Assembly (NCBI GenBank): GCA_009844085.1
Contig: VYCF01000072.1
Coordinates: 124,001-188,000 of the forward strand
Source: Gammaproteobacteria bacterium
GTDB taxonomy: Bacteria; Pseudomonadota; Gammaproteobacteria; Pseudomonadales; Pseudohongiellaceae
DNA length: 64,000 nt
Direction: 5' to 3'
Below the pieces are notes generated by a model. The model saw only the letters and a list, made by a program, of their open reading frames with translations. It ran no database searches and had not been told where the DNA came from. Both the position numbers and the translations under genes were made by a program. Positions 27,752 to 36,691 of this stretch are shown one piece after another; position 1 is the first letter of the stretch, and each line of letters begins with the position of its first letter.

Positions 27752-28807
27752 ATGAATTGGGATACGGCCATGCAAGCCCAAAAAGGCGAAACTCCAAACG
27801 CGCAGGATATGGAACTCGCGGACGCCATCGGCGTATTGCAACGCCTGCGCGATGTCGTTCGCGGACAGGTGATCGGCCGCGACGACGTGATCGAACTCGT
27901 CATCATCGCGCTGATCGCCGACGGTCATGTGCTGCTCGAGGATTTTCCCGGTTCCGGCAAGACCACTTTGGCCAAGGCGCTTGGCGACGCTATTGATAAA
28001 ACCTGTGGCGGCGACGACCGCGAGTCCGAACATTTCATTGCGCCTTTCCGCCGCATCCAGTTCACACCCGACCTGTTGCCTTCGGACGTAACCGGCGTGC
28101 CGGTCTTCGACAGCGCGAGCAACGCCTTTCATTTCCGCCACGGTCCGATTTTCGCCCACGTCGTGCTGGCGGACGAGATCAACCGCACTTCGCCCAAGGT
28201 ACAGGCGGCCATGCTCGAGGCCATGGGCGAGAAACAGGTCACCGTCGACAACGTGACCTACCCGCTCGATGAACTGTTCTTTGTCATCGCGACCCAGAAT
28301 CCGCTCGACCTGGTCGGCACCTACCCCCTGCCGGTGCCGCAACTCGACCGCTTTCTGTTCAAGATCAGCATGGAACATATCGATCGGCTGTCGGAACTCG
28401 AAGTGCTCGAAACCTGGCAAAGCCGGCGCGACGGAGCCGGCAGCGACCCGGCGGTGACTCGCGATGAACTCCTCGCCAGCCGCGCCGCCATCGACCGGGG
28501 GGTAGCGATTGCCGAAGTCGTCAAAACCACGCTGGTCGACATCTCGCGCAAGCTGCGCGCCGACGAGCGGGTGCTGCAAGGCAATTCGACCCGCTCGCTG
28601 GTATTGATGCTGCCGGCCTTGCAGGCCGCCGCCGCTTTGCGCGGGCGCAATTTCGTCAGCGCCGAGGACATCGAATTGCTGCTGCCCCGGGTGTTGGGCC
28701 ATCGCATCGAACTGGCGCCCGGCGCAGCCGACATGAACAGGATATTGCATGACAACATGCGTGAACCCATGGAACGCCTGGCCGGCAGTACGCTCGACCG
28801 GGGCTAG
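27752..28807 (+). CDS. MoxR-family AAA+ ATPase
   Basis: 351 residues. Walker A FPGSGKTT (about 66-73), Walker B VLADEINRTSPKVQ, sensor I ATQNP and the family segment GTYPLPVPQLDRFLFK. MoxR ATPases act as chaperone-like motors for partner proteins, usually a DUF58 or VWA protein encoded nearby. GGAAAGG stands 8 bases before the ATG. The order DUF58, transglutaminase, MoxR differs from the common MoxR-first order. Confidence 0.9.
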   Translation: MNWDTAMQAQKGETPNAQDMELADAIGVLQRLRDVVRGQVIGRDDVIELVIIALIADGHVLLEDFPGSGKTTLAKALGDAIDKTCGGDDRESEHFIAPFRRIQFTPDLLPSDVTGVPVFDSASNAFHFRHGPIFAHVVLADEINRTSPKVQAAMLEAMGEKQVTVDNVTYPLDELFFVIATQNPLDLVGTYPLPVPQLDRFLFKISMEHIDRLSELEVLETWQSRRDGAGSDPAVTRDELLASRAAIDRGVAIAEVVKTTLVDISRKLRADERVLQGNSTRSLVLMLPALQAAAALRGRNFVSAEDIELLLPRVLGHRIELAPGAADMNRILHDNMREPMERLAGSTLDRG

Positions 28808-30836
28808 CCGGCCGCGGCGCAGGTTTCCGGCCCTGCTGCTGGGCTGGGCGCTGTCCTGCGCCTGCATGTCCGCGATGGCGCAGGACAGCGCCGCGGCCGA
28901 ACAAAGAGCTGGGCCAGATTTGGGTGATATCGAGATCGTCCAGTCCCTCACCTGTTTCGGCTTCACCGATATCGAAAATCCCCGCGCACTGGAGATATGC
29001 GACGCTCTGGAACTCGAAGAGAACGTCAGGGCGCGGGAACTCGCGGAGGAATGGATCCGCCTGCAGCCTGAATCGCCGGCGGCGCAATTCTCTTTCGCCG
29101 AAGTGCTTTACACCGGAGAAGGCAATCTCGCCCGCGCCCTGTTCCATCTCAATCGCGCCGAAAGCCTTACCGGCTACGCCGACATCAACGAAGCCGTCGA
29201 GTCGGGCAACATCCAGTGGCACTACCTAACCCTGAGCCAATTGTCGAACGTCCACCAGCTCATGGGCGACCAACTGCGCGCGCTCGAATATCTCGACAGG
29301 ATCGAGGAGATCTACGGCCAGGACATCGAGTCCTTCCGCGGCTGGCCGCTGCTCAAGCTCAAGCAGTACGACGCCGCCCGCGCCAGCGCGATGGCCGTGC
29401 TGGAAAACAGCGAAAACGAGCGCGAACGGGCGCGCGCCTGGAATACCTTGTGCGCGGTGGAACTCGCCAGCCTGGCGCCGGTCAATTCCATGGCGGTCTG
29501 CAACCGGGCGATCAGCGAAGACGAGAATCTCGCCGCCCGGTCGAACACGGGCGATACCGTGTATCTGACGAACGCTTCGGAAGTCGCGTTGTCGCTGTTG
29601 CGGATGGACGCCGCCGAGGAATATCTCGACCGCGCCACCCGCAATCTGAATCCCGACAGCGTCGCCGACCCCTGGGTCTACAAGCTCTATCTGACCATGA
29701 GCCAGGGCCGCTTTGACGACGCCCGCGCGGCGCTCGACCGCATGCTGATCTGGCGCGAGAACCAGAAACCCATCGTCGGCGTCATGAACCGGGCCGAACA
29801 TTACATGGTCAGCGCCGCGTTCATGTTGCTCGCGGGCTATGCCGAAGACGCCGCCGTTTTGTCGGCGACCGCGTTGAACCAGCCGGACCGCAACGGTTCC
29901 TATAGCGCCGACGACTTCCAGAAGGACGCCATGGCGGCCCTGATCAACGCCATCGCCAGTCGCATGCAATACCAGGTGCGCCTCGAGGAAGCGGCTGGCG
30001 AGGGCTGGGCCGGCGCGCTCAAGGCTCGAATCGATGCGTCGGGGCTGCTGTTTTCCGCCTGGCGCTCGGAACGCTTCGCGGCCTCGTTGTTCACCCGCCC
30101 GGAAATCCTGCTCAACCGGCTGCGGCCCTATGCTCCTCTCGACGTGCACATCCCGGAATGGATCGAACCAGATCTCGTGCACATGATCGGCGCCGGTGTC
30201 GTGCGCAGGGCGCTTGACGAGGCGCTTGCCACCGGCGCGTTCGAACTCAATACCGGCTATTACCATTCCTGGCTCACCGAGGCGGCAGCGATAGAAGGCG
30301 ACGAGACCGCGGTTGTCGACCATGGCGCCCGCGCCCTGGCCGAGTTGCCCGGCGAGGAAGCGCTCTTGCGCGCTCGCGTGGCGGCGCGCATGGGCGACGC
30401 CCATTGGCGCCTCGGTGAATACGAACTCGCGCTTGAGCATCTCGAAAACGCCTTTCGCGCCGACCCCGGCGTCAGCCGCCGGCTCGGCATCGAACTGCCG
30501 GTCAGCCTGCGCGTCTCCGGCGGGGGGCTTTCACGTGAACTTGCGGATGTCCTGCGCGCTTCGCCGCGTTTCAGCGAACACGAAAACGGCTTCCTGCTCG
30601 AAGCGGGCGACGACGGCGCCATATGCCTGCGCACGAGATCGGGCGAGAACCTCTCATGTTATACTGCGCCCGCCGGAAACGCCGGCGAGGCCAGCCGGGC
30701 TTTCCACGCCTGGGCTTTCGGGCCCGGATTCGAGATCAGCAAGGCGCAACGCTCGATCCTGCGCGGCTCGAGCGTGATACTCGCGAACGGCGTCAGGGCC
30801 ATGGAAAACAGCCCGGAACTGTTATCGGATAACTGA
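28749..30836 (+). CDS. secreted TPR-like repeat protein
   Basis: 695 residues. A twin-arginine-free signal peptide ends near AMA-QD (about 45), so the protein is exported. The rest is helical with TPR-like pairs (EENVRARELAEEWIRLQPESPAAQFSFAEVLY, VVDHGARALAELPG, WRLGEYELALEHLENAFRADP) and a less regular C-terminal domain. It overlaps the MoxR gene by 59 bases in another frame; AGGA precedes its ATG. Probably a periplasmic scaffold of the same system. No catalytic motif seen. Confidence 0.75.
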   Translation: MTTCVNPWNAWPAVRSTGASRPRRRFPALLLGWALSCACMSAMAQDSAAAEQRAGPDLGDIEIVQSLTCFGFTDIENPRALEICDALELEENVRARELAEEWIRLQPESPAAQFSFAEVLYTGEGNLARALFHLNRAESLTGYADINEAVESGNIQWHYLTLSQLSNVHQLMGDQLRALEYLDRIEEIYGQDIESFRGWPLLKLKQYDAARASAMAVLENSENERERARAWNTLCAVELASLAPVNSMAVCNRAISEDENLAARSNTGDTVYLTNASEVALSLLRMDAAEEYLDRATRNLNPDSVADPWVYKLYLTMSQGRFDDARAALDRMLIWRENQKPIVGVMNRAEHYMVSAAFMLLAGYAEDAAVLSATALNQPDRNGSYSADDFQKDAMAALINAIASRMQYQVRLEEAAGEGWAGALKARIDASGLLFSAWRSERFAASLFTRPEILLNRLRPYAPLDVHIPEWIEPDLVHMIGAGVVRRALDEALATGAFELNTGYYHSWLTEAAAIEGDETAVVDHGARALAELPGEEALLRARVAARMGDAHWRLGEYELALEHLENAFRADPGVSRRLGIELPVSLRVSGGGLSRELADVLRASPRFSEHENGFLLEAGDDGAICLRTRSGENLSCYTAPAGNAGEASRAFHAWAFGPGFEISKAQRSILRGSSVILANGVRAMENSPELLSDN

Positions 30837-30870
30837 CCGGCGCACACCTAGACCACTTCACGGCAGTCCA

Positions 30871-32118
30871 GTGACCGACCGCACACACTTGTCAAAGCGG
30901 CTGATCGTCCTGCTTGCGATGATTTCCGCGCTTGGACCTTCAGCCACGCAAATCCTTTTGCCCGCGGTCCCCGTGATACGGCAGGATTTCGCCGTCAGCG
31001 ACGACATCGCCCAACTGACTCTGAGCCTGTCGATGGCCGCGATCGCTATCGGCACGCTGACCTATGGCCCGCTTTCGGACAAGTTCGGGCGTCGGCCGAT
31101 CATCCTGCTCGGCCTGTTCATCTGCGCCGCCGGCTCTCTGCTATGCGCCTTTGCCGGCACCATCGAATTGCTCGTCATCGGCCGCTTCGTTCAGGCCTTC
31201 GGCGCCGCCGTCGGGCTCGTGCTGGCGCGAGCCATCATTCGCGACATCTACGGCCCCGCGGAATCGGCACGGGTGATCGCCACCCTGGTCATGGTGATGG
31301 TCGTGATTCCGATGTTTTCTCCCGCGGTGGGAGGAGAGTTGCTGGTGCGGTTCGGCTGGCAGACTATCGGCACGGCATTCGCCTTGTTCAGCCTGGTGAT
31401 GTTGTTCATGGCCGGATTCAGCTTGCCGGAAACGCTAAAGGAACCGGTGCCTTTCGCCGGCGTAGGCTCGATGCTGCGAACTTTCGGCGAATTGCTGTCT
31501 TCGCGCGTTTTCAGCGGCTATGCGTTTTGCGTGGCCTTCGTCTCGGTCGTGTTTTTCAGTTTCATCGCCGCCGGCCCGGAAATCCTGGTTTCGGTCTACG
31601 GGAGGCCCGCCAACGAGTACGGCTACTATTTCATCATGATGCCTTGCGGCTTCATGGCGGGAAGCTATATCGCCAGGCATTACGGCCTGCGGCTGCATAT
31701 CGACCGGCTCATGATAATCGGCATGGCGATAGCCGTCGTCGGCATCTGCCTGGCCTTCGCCTTGCTGCTCGCAGGTTGGCGTCACCCGCTGGCATTGTTC
31801 GCACCGGTTTCGCTGACCGTGCTCGGCAATGGCATTACACTGCCGAACGCCCAGGCCGCGGCCATCAACGAGTTTCCGCGGCTGGCGGGCAGCGCTTCGG
31901 GCCTGACGGGATTTCTGCAGATGGCGCTTTCGGCCCTCGCGGCGCAGCTTGTGGCGGCGGTCTACAATGGGACTGCGTATCCGCTGATGTTCATCATGCT
32001 GGCGGCTTCGCTGCTTTCCCTGGGCAGCTTTCGTATCGGAGTGGGTTTTGGCAATACCGGCCTGGCATCAAGCGCCAGGCTGCGCGATCAGGCGAGCGGG
32101 GCGGATTCACGCAGTTGA
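30871..32118 (+). CDS. MFS drug-resistance transporter, Bcr/CflA type
   Basis: 415 residues with about 12 membrane spans. The loop 2-3 motif GPLSDKFGRRPIILLG (about 67-82) and the conserved start with ATQILLPAVPVI place it in the drug:H+ antiporter group that includes Bcr/CflA. It should export small toxic compounds; substrate unknown. Start is GTG at 30871. The last 31 bases overlap the end of selA on the opposite strand. Confidence 0.88.
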   Translation: MTDRTHLSKRLIVLLAMISALGPSATQILLPAVPVIRQDFAVSDDIAQLTLSLSMAAIAIGTLTYGPLSDKFGRRPIILLGLFICAAGSLLCAFAGTIELLVIGRFVQAFGAAVGLVLARAIIRDIYGPAESARVIATLVMVMVVIPMFSPAVGGELLVRFGWQTIGTAFALFSLVMLFMAGFSLPETLKEPVPFAGVGSMLRTFGELLSSRVFSGYAFCVAFVSVVFFSFIAAGPEILVSVYGRPANEYGYYFIMMPCGFMAGSYIARHYGLRLHIDRLMIIGMAIAVVGICLAFALLLAGWRHPLALFAPVSLTVLGNGITLPNAQAAAINEFPRLAGSASGLTGFLQMALSALAAQLVAAVYNGTAYPLMFIMLAASLLSLGSFRIGVGFGNTGLASSARLRDQASGADSRS

Positions 32119-33557
32119 GCGAGAAATCGCTCTTCATCGCGCAGGCAGCGCAAATCGAGCAGCAGGCTGCCATCGCGAATCCTGCCGATTACCGGTCGCG
32201 GCAATTCCCGCAAGCGCCCGGCGAGTCGTTGCAGGGCCGCGTCCTTGCCGCCTTTTTCCGCAATGGGGGTAAGCTGCAAGGCGGTGCTTTCGAGCCGTTC
32301 GAGCGGCAGGGCGCCGCTGCCGATCTGGCTTTTGCATTCGGTCAGGGCAACTCCGATGGCGGGCCCGAGCGCCTCGGTCACCGGTGTCAGCAGCCGTTCG
32401 CCGAGGGCGAGAATTTCCGCCGCCGAGCGGGTCAAATCCGCCAGCATGGGCAGCCTGGACGATAAGCGTTGCGGATCCTTGTAGAGATTGAGCACTTCGC
32501 GCAAAGTGGCAATGCTGATCTTGTCGACCCGCAAGGCGCGCTTCAGGGGATTGCGCCGCACCCGGTCCACCAGTTCCCGCCCGCCCACGATAATTCCGGC
32601 CTGGGGTCCTCCAAGCAGTTTGTCGCCGCTGAACGTTACGAGGTCGACGCCTTCGGCGAGCGCTTCGTTGACGGTCGGTTCATGCGGCAGGCCGTAACGC
32701 ACGAGGTCGACCAGGGTGCCCGAACCCAGGTCGTGTACGAATGGCAGCCCGTTCTCACGGGCCAGTTGACTCAACTCCTGCCCGGAAACCGAATTGGTGA
32801 AGCCGCGCACCTCGTAGTTGCTGGTATGCACTTTCATCAGCAGCGCGGTACGTTCATTGATCGCGTTTTCGTAGTCACGCAGATGAGTGCGGTTGGTCGT
32901 TCCGGTTTCGCGGAGGATGCAATTGGCGCTTTGCATAATCTCGGGCATGCGGAAAGAGCCGCCGATCTCCACGAGTTCGCCGCGGGAAATCACGACTTCG
33001 CGCCCGGTGGCCAGCGTATTGAGCACAAGCAGGACGGCGGCGGCATTGTTATTGACCACGGTGGCGGCTTCAGCGCCGGTCAGTTCGCAAAGCGTCGCTT
33101 CTAGATGATGATCGCGGTCGCCGCGATATCCCGCCTCAAGATCGTATTCGAGGTTGCAGGCGCCCGCCGCCGTCGCCATCGCCTCGACCGCTTCCGCCGG
33201 CAAGGCGGAGCGGCCCAGATTGGTATGCACCACGGTGCCGCTGAGATTGAATACCGGCTTGAGCGAAGCGCTGAATTCCGCAGCGAGTTTGCGCCGCACC
33301 GCCGCATACAGTCTGTCCTGGAAATCCGCTCCCGAAACCAGGGCCTCGGCATCCCCGTCGCCGTCCCGCAATGCTTTGCGCAAACGCGCGAGTTCGTCCT
33401 GCGCCGCAAGCTTGCAGGCCTGTGCGCCATATTGCCCGACCAGCCCGGAAAGTTCGGGCGCATTGAGCACCCGGTCGACCGAAGGCAGGGATCTCAGTCG
33501 CTGGTTACGCGGCACGATTTGCTGGTTCTCTTCTGGCGCCGGAACGAAACCGGCCAT
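32088..33557 (-). CDS. selA: L-seryl-tRNA(Sec) selenium transferase
   Basis: 489 residues. PLP enzyme that converts seryl-tRNA-Sec to selenocysteyl-tRNA-Sec with selenophosphate. The N-terminal LPSVDRVLN helix, INLTGTVLHTN-type segment (FNLSGTVVHTNLGRS), VVNNNAAAVLL, SRGELVEIGGSFRMP and the PLP lysine in TFSGDKLLGGPQAG all match SelA. I took the ATG at 33557; a longer frame to 33710 covers the divergent promoter region. With selB and the tRNA-Sec gene in this window it shows that the organism uses selenocysteine. selD is not in view. Confidence 0.95.
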   Translation of the reverse strand: MAGFVPAPEENQQIVPRNQRLRSLPSVDRVLNAPELSGLVGQYGAQACKLAAQDELARLRKALRDGDGDAEALVSGADFQDRLYAAVRRKLAAEFSASLKPVFNLSGTVVHTNLGRSALPAEAVEAMATAAGACNLEYDLEAGYRGDRDHHLEATLCELTGAEAATVVNNNAAAVLLVLNTLATGREVVISRGELVEIGGSFRMPEIMQSANCILRETGTTNRTHLRDYENAINERTALLMKVHTSNYEVRGFTNSVSGQELSQLARENGLPFVHDLGSGTLVDLVRYGLPHEPTVNEALAEGVDLVTFSGDKLLGGPQAGIIVGGRELVDRVRRNPLKRALRVDKISIATLREVLNLYKDPQRLSSRLPMLADLTRSAAEILALGERLLTPVTEALGPAIGVALTECKSQIGSGALPLERLESTALQLTPIAEKGGKDAALQRLAGRLRELPRPVIGRIRDGSLLLDLRCLRDEERFLAQLRESAPLA

Positions 33558-33651
33558 GGCGCGGCTAACTGTAACATAGCGGCGGTCTGTGCTCTTGCCC
33601 GCGACAGACAGCCAAGTATACTGGCGGCTCCTTTGAACAGGACATGGACGC

Positions 33652-34602
33652 ATGCCTGAAAAACCCTCCCTGCTGATCGTCAACAACTTCCACGCCGACA
33701 CTATCGCCAAGCTCGATGCTCGCTACGAAACCCATCACCTGTGGCTGCTGTCCGAGACCGAGAAAAGGGGCCTGATCGATCGGCTCGAAGGAAGCTGCGA
33801 AGCCGCGGCGACCGCCTCCTGGGTTTGCGACGAAATCGTCTATGAACTCGACTCGCTGCGTGTGCTGTCCTGTTTCGGGGTCGGGGTCGACGGCATCGAT
33901 TTCGAGCGCACCGCGGCGGCAGGCATTGCGGTCACGAATACTCCGGACGTGCTCAACGACGCGGTGGCCGATCTGGCGATCGCGCTGATCCTTGCGACCA
34001 CGCGCGATATCGTCAATGCCGACCGCTTCGTGCGCGCCGGCGAATGGCTCAAGGGACCGCTTCCCTTCGGCGCCGGCCTTGCCGGGCGTACGCTCGGCAT
34101 ACTCGGCCTCGGCCGCATCGGCAGCGCCATCGTGCGCCGGGCCGAACCGTTCGGACTGCGTTTCGCCTATCACAATCGCAGGCGCAAGGACGATGTTTCG
34201 TTTCCGTATTTCGAATCCGCGCGGGAACTCGCGGAAAATAGCGACATCCTGCTCAACATGCTGCCTGGTGGCCCGGAAACCTTCGGCCTGGTCGATCTCG
34301 AAGTACTCGACGCTCTGGGGCCGGAAGGCATATTCATCAACGTCGGCCGCGGCTCGAGCGTCAACGAGTCCGCCCTTGTGCAGGCCCTGCGGCACGGCCT
34401 GATCGCCGGTGCCGGACTCGATGTCTACGCCAACGAACCTAACGTGCCCGCCGAACTGCTGACCATGGACAACGTGGTACTGCTGCCCCACATCGGCAGC
34501 GCGACGGTTGAGACGCGAGCGGCAATGGGCAATCTGGTAGTGGACAATCTGGATTCCTGGTTCAGCGCCCATAGACTACTTACTGAAGTTTCCGGAAACT
34601 GA
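33652..34602 (+). CDS. D-isomer 2-hydroxyacid dehydrogenase (NAD(P)-dependent)
   Basis: 316 residues. Formate/glycerate dehydrogenase fold: Rossmann motif LGILGLGRIGSAIV (about 146-159), VGRGSSVNESAL, and the catalytic Arg/Glu/His set with LLPHIGSAT near the end. It most resembles hydroxypyruvate/glyoxylate reductases. Divergent from selA; 12 bases ahead of the squalene/phytoene synthase gene, probably one transcript. Confidence 0.88.
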   Translation: MPEKPSLLIVNNFHADTIAKLDARYETHHLWLLSETEKRGLIDRLEGSCEAAATASWVCDEIVYELDSLRVLSCFGVGVDGIDFERTAAAGIAVTNTPDVLNDAVADLAIALILATTRDIVNADRFVRAGEWLKGPLPFGAGLAGRTLGILGLGRIGSAIVRRAEPFGLRFAYHNRRRKDDVSFPYFESARELAENSDILLNMLPGGPETFGLVDLEVLDALGPEGIFINVGRGSSVNESALVQALRHGLIAGAGLDVYANEPNVPAELLTMDNVVLLPHIGSATVETRAAMGNLVVDNLDSWFSAHRLLTEVSGN

Positions 34603-34614
34603 TCGAGTAGCAGG

Positions 34615-35655
34615 ATGCCGATCGACGCACCAGAATCCGCGCCTGTGCGCGAGGACGAACTTGCCTTTCAGGCCGACATGCTGCAACAGGTGTCGCGCAC
34701 CTATGCGCTGACCATCCCCCTTTTGCAGGCCGATTTGCGCGACGCGGTCACCAACGCGTATCTGTTATGCCGCATCGCCGACACGATCGAAGACGAACCA
34801 GCTCTTGATCCGGTGCGCAAGGAAGTGTTGCTGGGAGGATTCACGGCAGCCGTGGCCGGCCGCACCGAAGCCGACGCCTTTGCCGCCAGGTTGTCCGCCC
34901 TGCTTTCGGACGCCACCTCGAATGGAGAACGTTTCCTGGCCGAAAAAGCCGGGCGCATTGTGCGCATTGCGCACGGACTTCCCCTGGCCCGGCGCCGGGC
35001 GATAGAAAGCTGCCTCCAAAAAATGACGCAAGGCATGATCGAGTTTCAGCGCAGGCGCGCAACGCAGGGGTTGCGGGATATGGCGGAACTTGAGCGCTAT
35101 TGCTATCACGTCGCCGGCGTGGTGGCGAAGATGCTTACGGAGTTGTTCTGCGATCATTCATCGGCAATCGCGGAAAGGCGGGAAGAGTTGATGGCGCTGG
35201 CGCCTTCGTATGGCCAGGGCCTGCAGATGACCAATATCCTCAGGGACATCTGGTCCGACCTTGCCCGGGGCTATTGCTGGCTGCCAAGGGAGCCGTTCCT
35301 TGCAGGGGGCTTTGATGTCGACGATTTGCAGGCCGGCGACAACGGTCCCGCCTTTGCGGCGGGCCTCGATGTGCTGGCAGCCGCCACCCATCGGCAATTG
35401 CGGCAGGGGCTCGAATTCATCCTCCTCATCCCGCGCCGGGAGCGCGGCGTCCGCCGACATCTGCTGCTGACACTCGGCATGGCCGCCTTGACCTTGCGCC
35501 GCATTCATCGCTCGGAAGACTTCCGTGCCGACAGGGACTTCAACCAGCCGAAACGCGCAGCGCCGGCATTGATGGCGGCGATCACGCTGCTGACGCAATC
35601 GGATTCGGCCCTGCGCCGGCTGTTCGGCCTGATCTTGCGCCCTGTTCCGCGATAA
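34615..35655 (+). CDS. squalene/phytoene synthase family protein (copy 1)
   Basis: 346 residues. Head-to-head prenyl transferase: two Asp-rich Mg-diphosphate motifs, CRIADTIEDEP (about 52-62) and TNILRDIWSDL (about 206-216), plus YCYHVAGVVAKMLTELF. It probably condenses two farnesyl or geranylgeranyl diphosphates to squalene or phytoene. A second gene of the same family converges on it from the other strand with 11 bases between the stops. No desaturase or cyclase is in the window, so the end product is open. Confidence 0.88.
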   Translation: MPIDAPESAPVREDELAFQADMLQQVSRTYALTIPLLQADLRDAVTNAYLLCRIADTIEDEPALDPVRKEVLLGGFTAAVAGRTEADAFAARLSALLSDATSNGERFLAEKAGRIVRIAHGLPLARRRAIESCLQKMTQGMIEFQRRRATQGLRDMAELERYCYHVAGVVAKMLTELFCDHSSAIAERREELMALAPSYGQGLQMTNILRDIWSDLARGYCWLPREPFLAGGFDVDDLQAGDNGPAFAAGLDVLAAATHRQLRQGLEFILLIPRRERGVRRHLLLTLGMAALTLRRIHRSEDFRADRDFNQPKRAAPALMAAITLLTQSDSALRRLFGLILRPVPR

Positions 35656-35666
35656 TTGACCCTTGA

Positions 35667-36686
35667 TCACGGGCTGGAAGGAAGACTTCGGCCCAGCCAG
35701 GCGAACAGCAAGGACAAGGCCGGATTGTATCTTGCGCAGGCGCTGGTCGAGACGATGACGCCGCGCACCTGCGAGCGCGAAATTCGCACCTCCCTTTCAC
35801 TTGAGAAATGCGGATTGTCGTGGATGCGGCGCAGGCTCAGCACCGCCATGCCTGTTGCCCACAGGCAATAGCGGCGGATGTCCGTCTCGTCCGCGGGCAG
35901 CAGCTTAATGTATTCAAGGGCCTTGTCGAGATGACCGCGGGCGATGCCGATCAATTGTGCAAGCGCGATGGCGAAACCCGGATTGCGGCGTTCATACGGC
36001 AAGCGAGCCGGATCCACTCCTGCCGCGAGGAAAACGTCCCGCGGCAGCCAGCAGGCGCCGCGGCGCCGGTCTTCCCAGATGTCCTTGAGGATATTGGTCA
36101 TCTGCAGACCCTGGCCGTAGGAAACTGCGAGCGGCATCAATCTTTCGCGTAGCGCTTCGATGCGGGCACTGTAATCGCAGAACAGTTCGGTCAGCATCTC
36201 GCCGACAACGCCCGCGACGAAATAGCAATAGCGTTCCATCTGCCGTAAATCCGCCAGTCCCGCAAGTCCGCGTTGCCCCTGAAATTCGGTCATGCCTGTG
36301 GCCATGATCCCGACGCAGCGGGCGAGCGCCTGACGCTGGGCTTGCGGCAAGGCGCGGTTGACGCGCATGACGAGGGAAGCCCGGGCAACGAGTTCTCGGT
36401 CCTTCGCCCTGACATCCGGCGACAAGACCGCTCCGAGATCGCCGGCAAATGCCTGCGGATCCTCGGAATCCCCCACCATCGCCGTCAGCCGCTGCGAAAA
36501 TTCCTTCTTCCGTGCAAACGGAAGTCCGGGGTCGTCTTCGATCGTGTCCGCGATCCGACACAGGAGATAGGCGTTGGCCGTGGCATGACGCAGGGATTCC
36601 GGCAATTGCGGATTGGTGAAGGCGAAGGAACGCGAAACGCCTTCGAGGAGTTCCGCCTGAACGGCGAGATCCGCTTCAGTGTGCAT
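35667..36686 (-). CDS. squalene/phytoene synthase family protein (copy 2)
   Basis: 339 residues from the ATG at 36686. Same family and length as the convergent neighbour, with CRIADTIEDDP, YCYFVAGVVGEMLTELF and TNILKDIWEDRRRG. The two proteins align over their whole length, so they are paralogues that probably arose by inverted duplication and then diverged. They may form a pair like HpnC/HpnD of squalene synthesis, where two related enzymes do successive steps; that is inference. A longer frame to 37466 is a shadow of the upstream gene. Confidence 0.87.
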   Translation of the reverse strand: MHTEADLAVQAELLEGVSRSFAFTNPQLPESLRHATANAYLLCRIADTIEDDPGLPFARKKEFSQRLTAMVGDSEDPQAFAGDLGAVLSPDVRAKDRELVARASLVMRVNRALPQAQRQALARCVGIMATGMTEFQGQRGLAGLADLRQMERYCYFVAGVVGEMLTELFCDYSARIEALRERLMPLAVSYGQGLQMTNILKDIWEDRRRGACWLPRDVFLAAGVDPARLPYERRNPGFAIALAQLIGIARGHLDKALEYIKLLPADETDIRRYCLWATGMAVLSLRRIHDNPHFSSEREVRISRSQVRGVIVSTSACARYNPALSLLFAWLGRSLPSSP

Positions 36687-36691
36687 TGCAA

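Noticed and set aside
26176..27906. 576-residue minus-strand frame
   Set aside because: Antisense of the transglutaminase gene with its intact triad.
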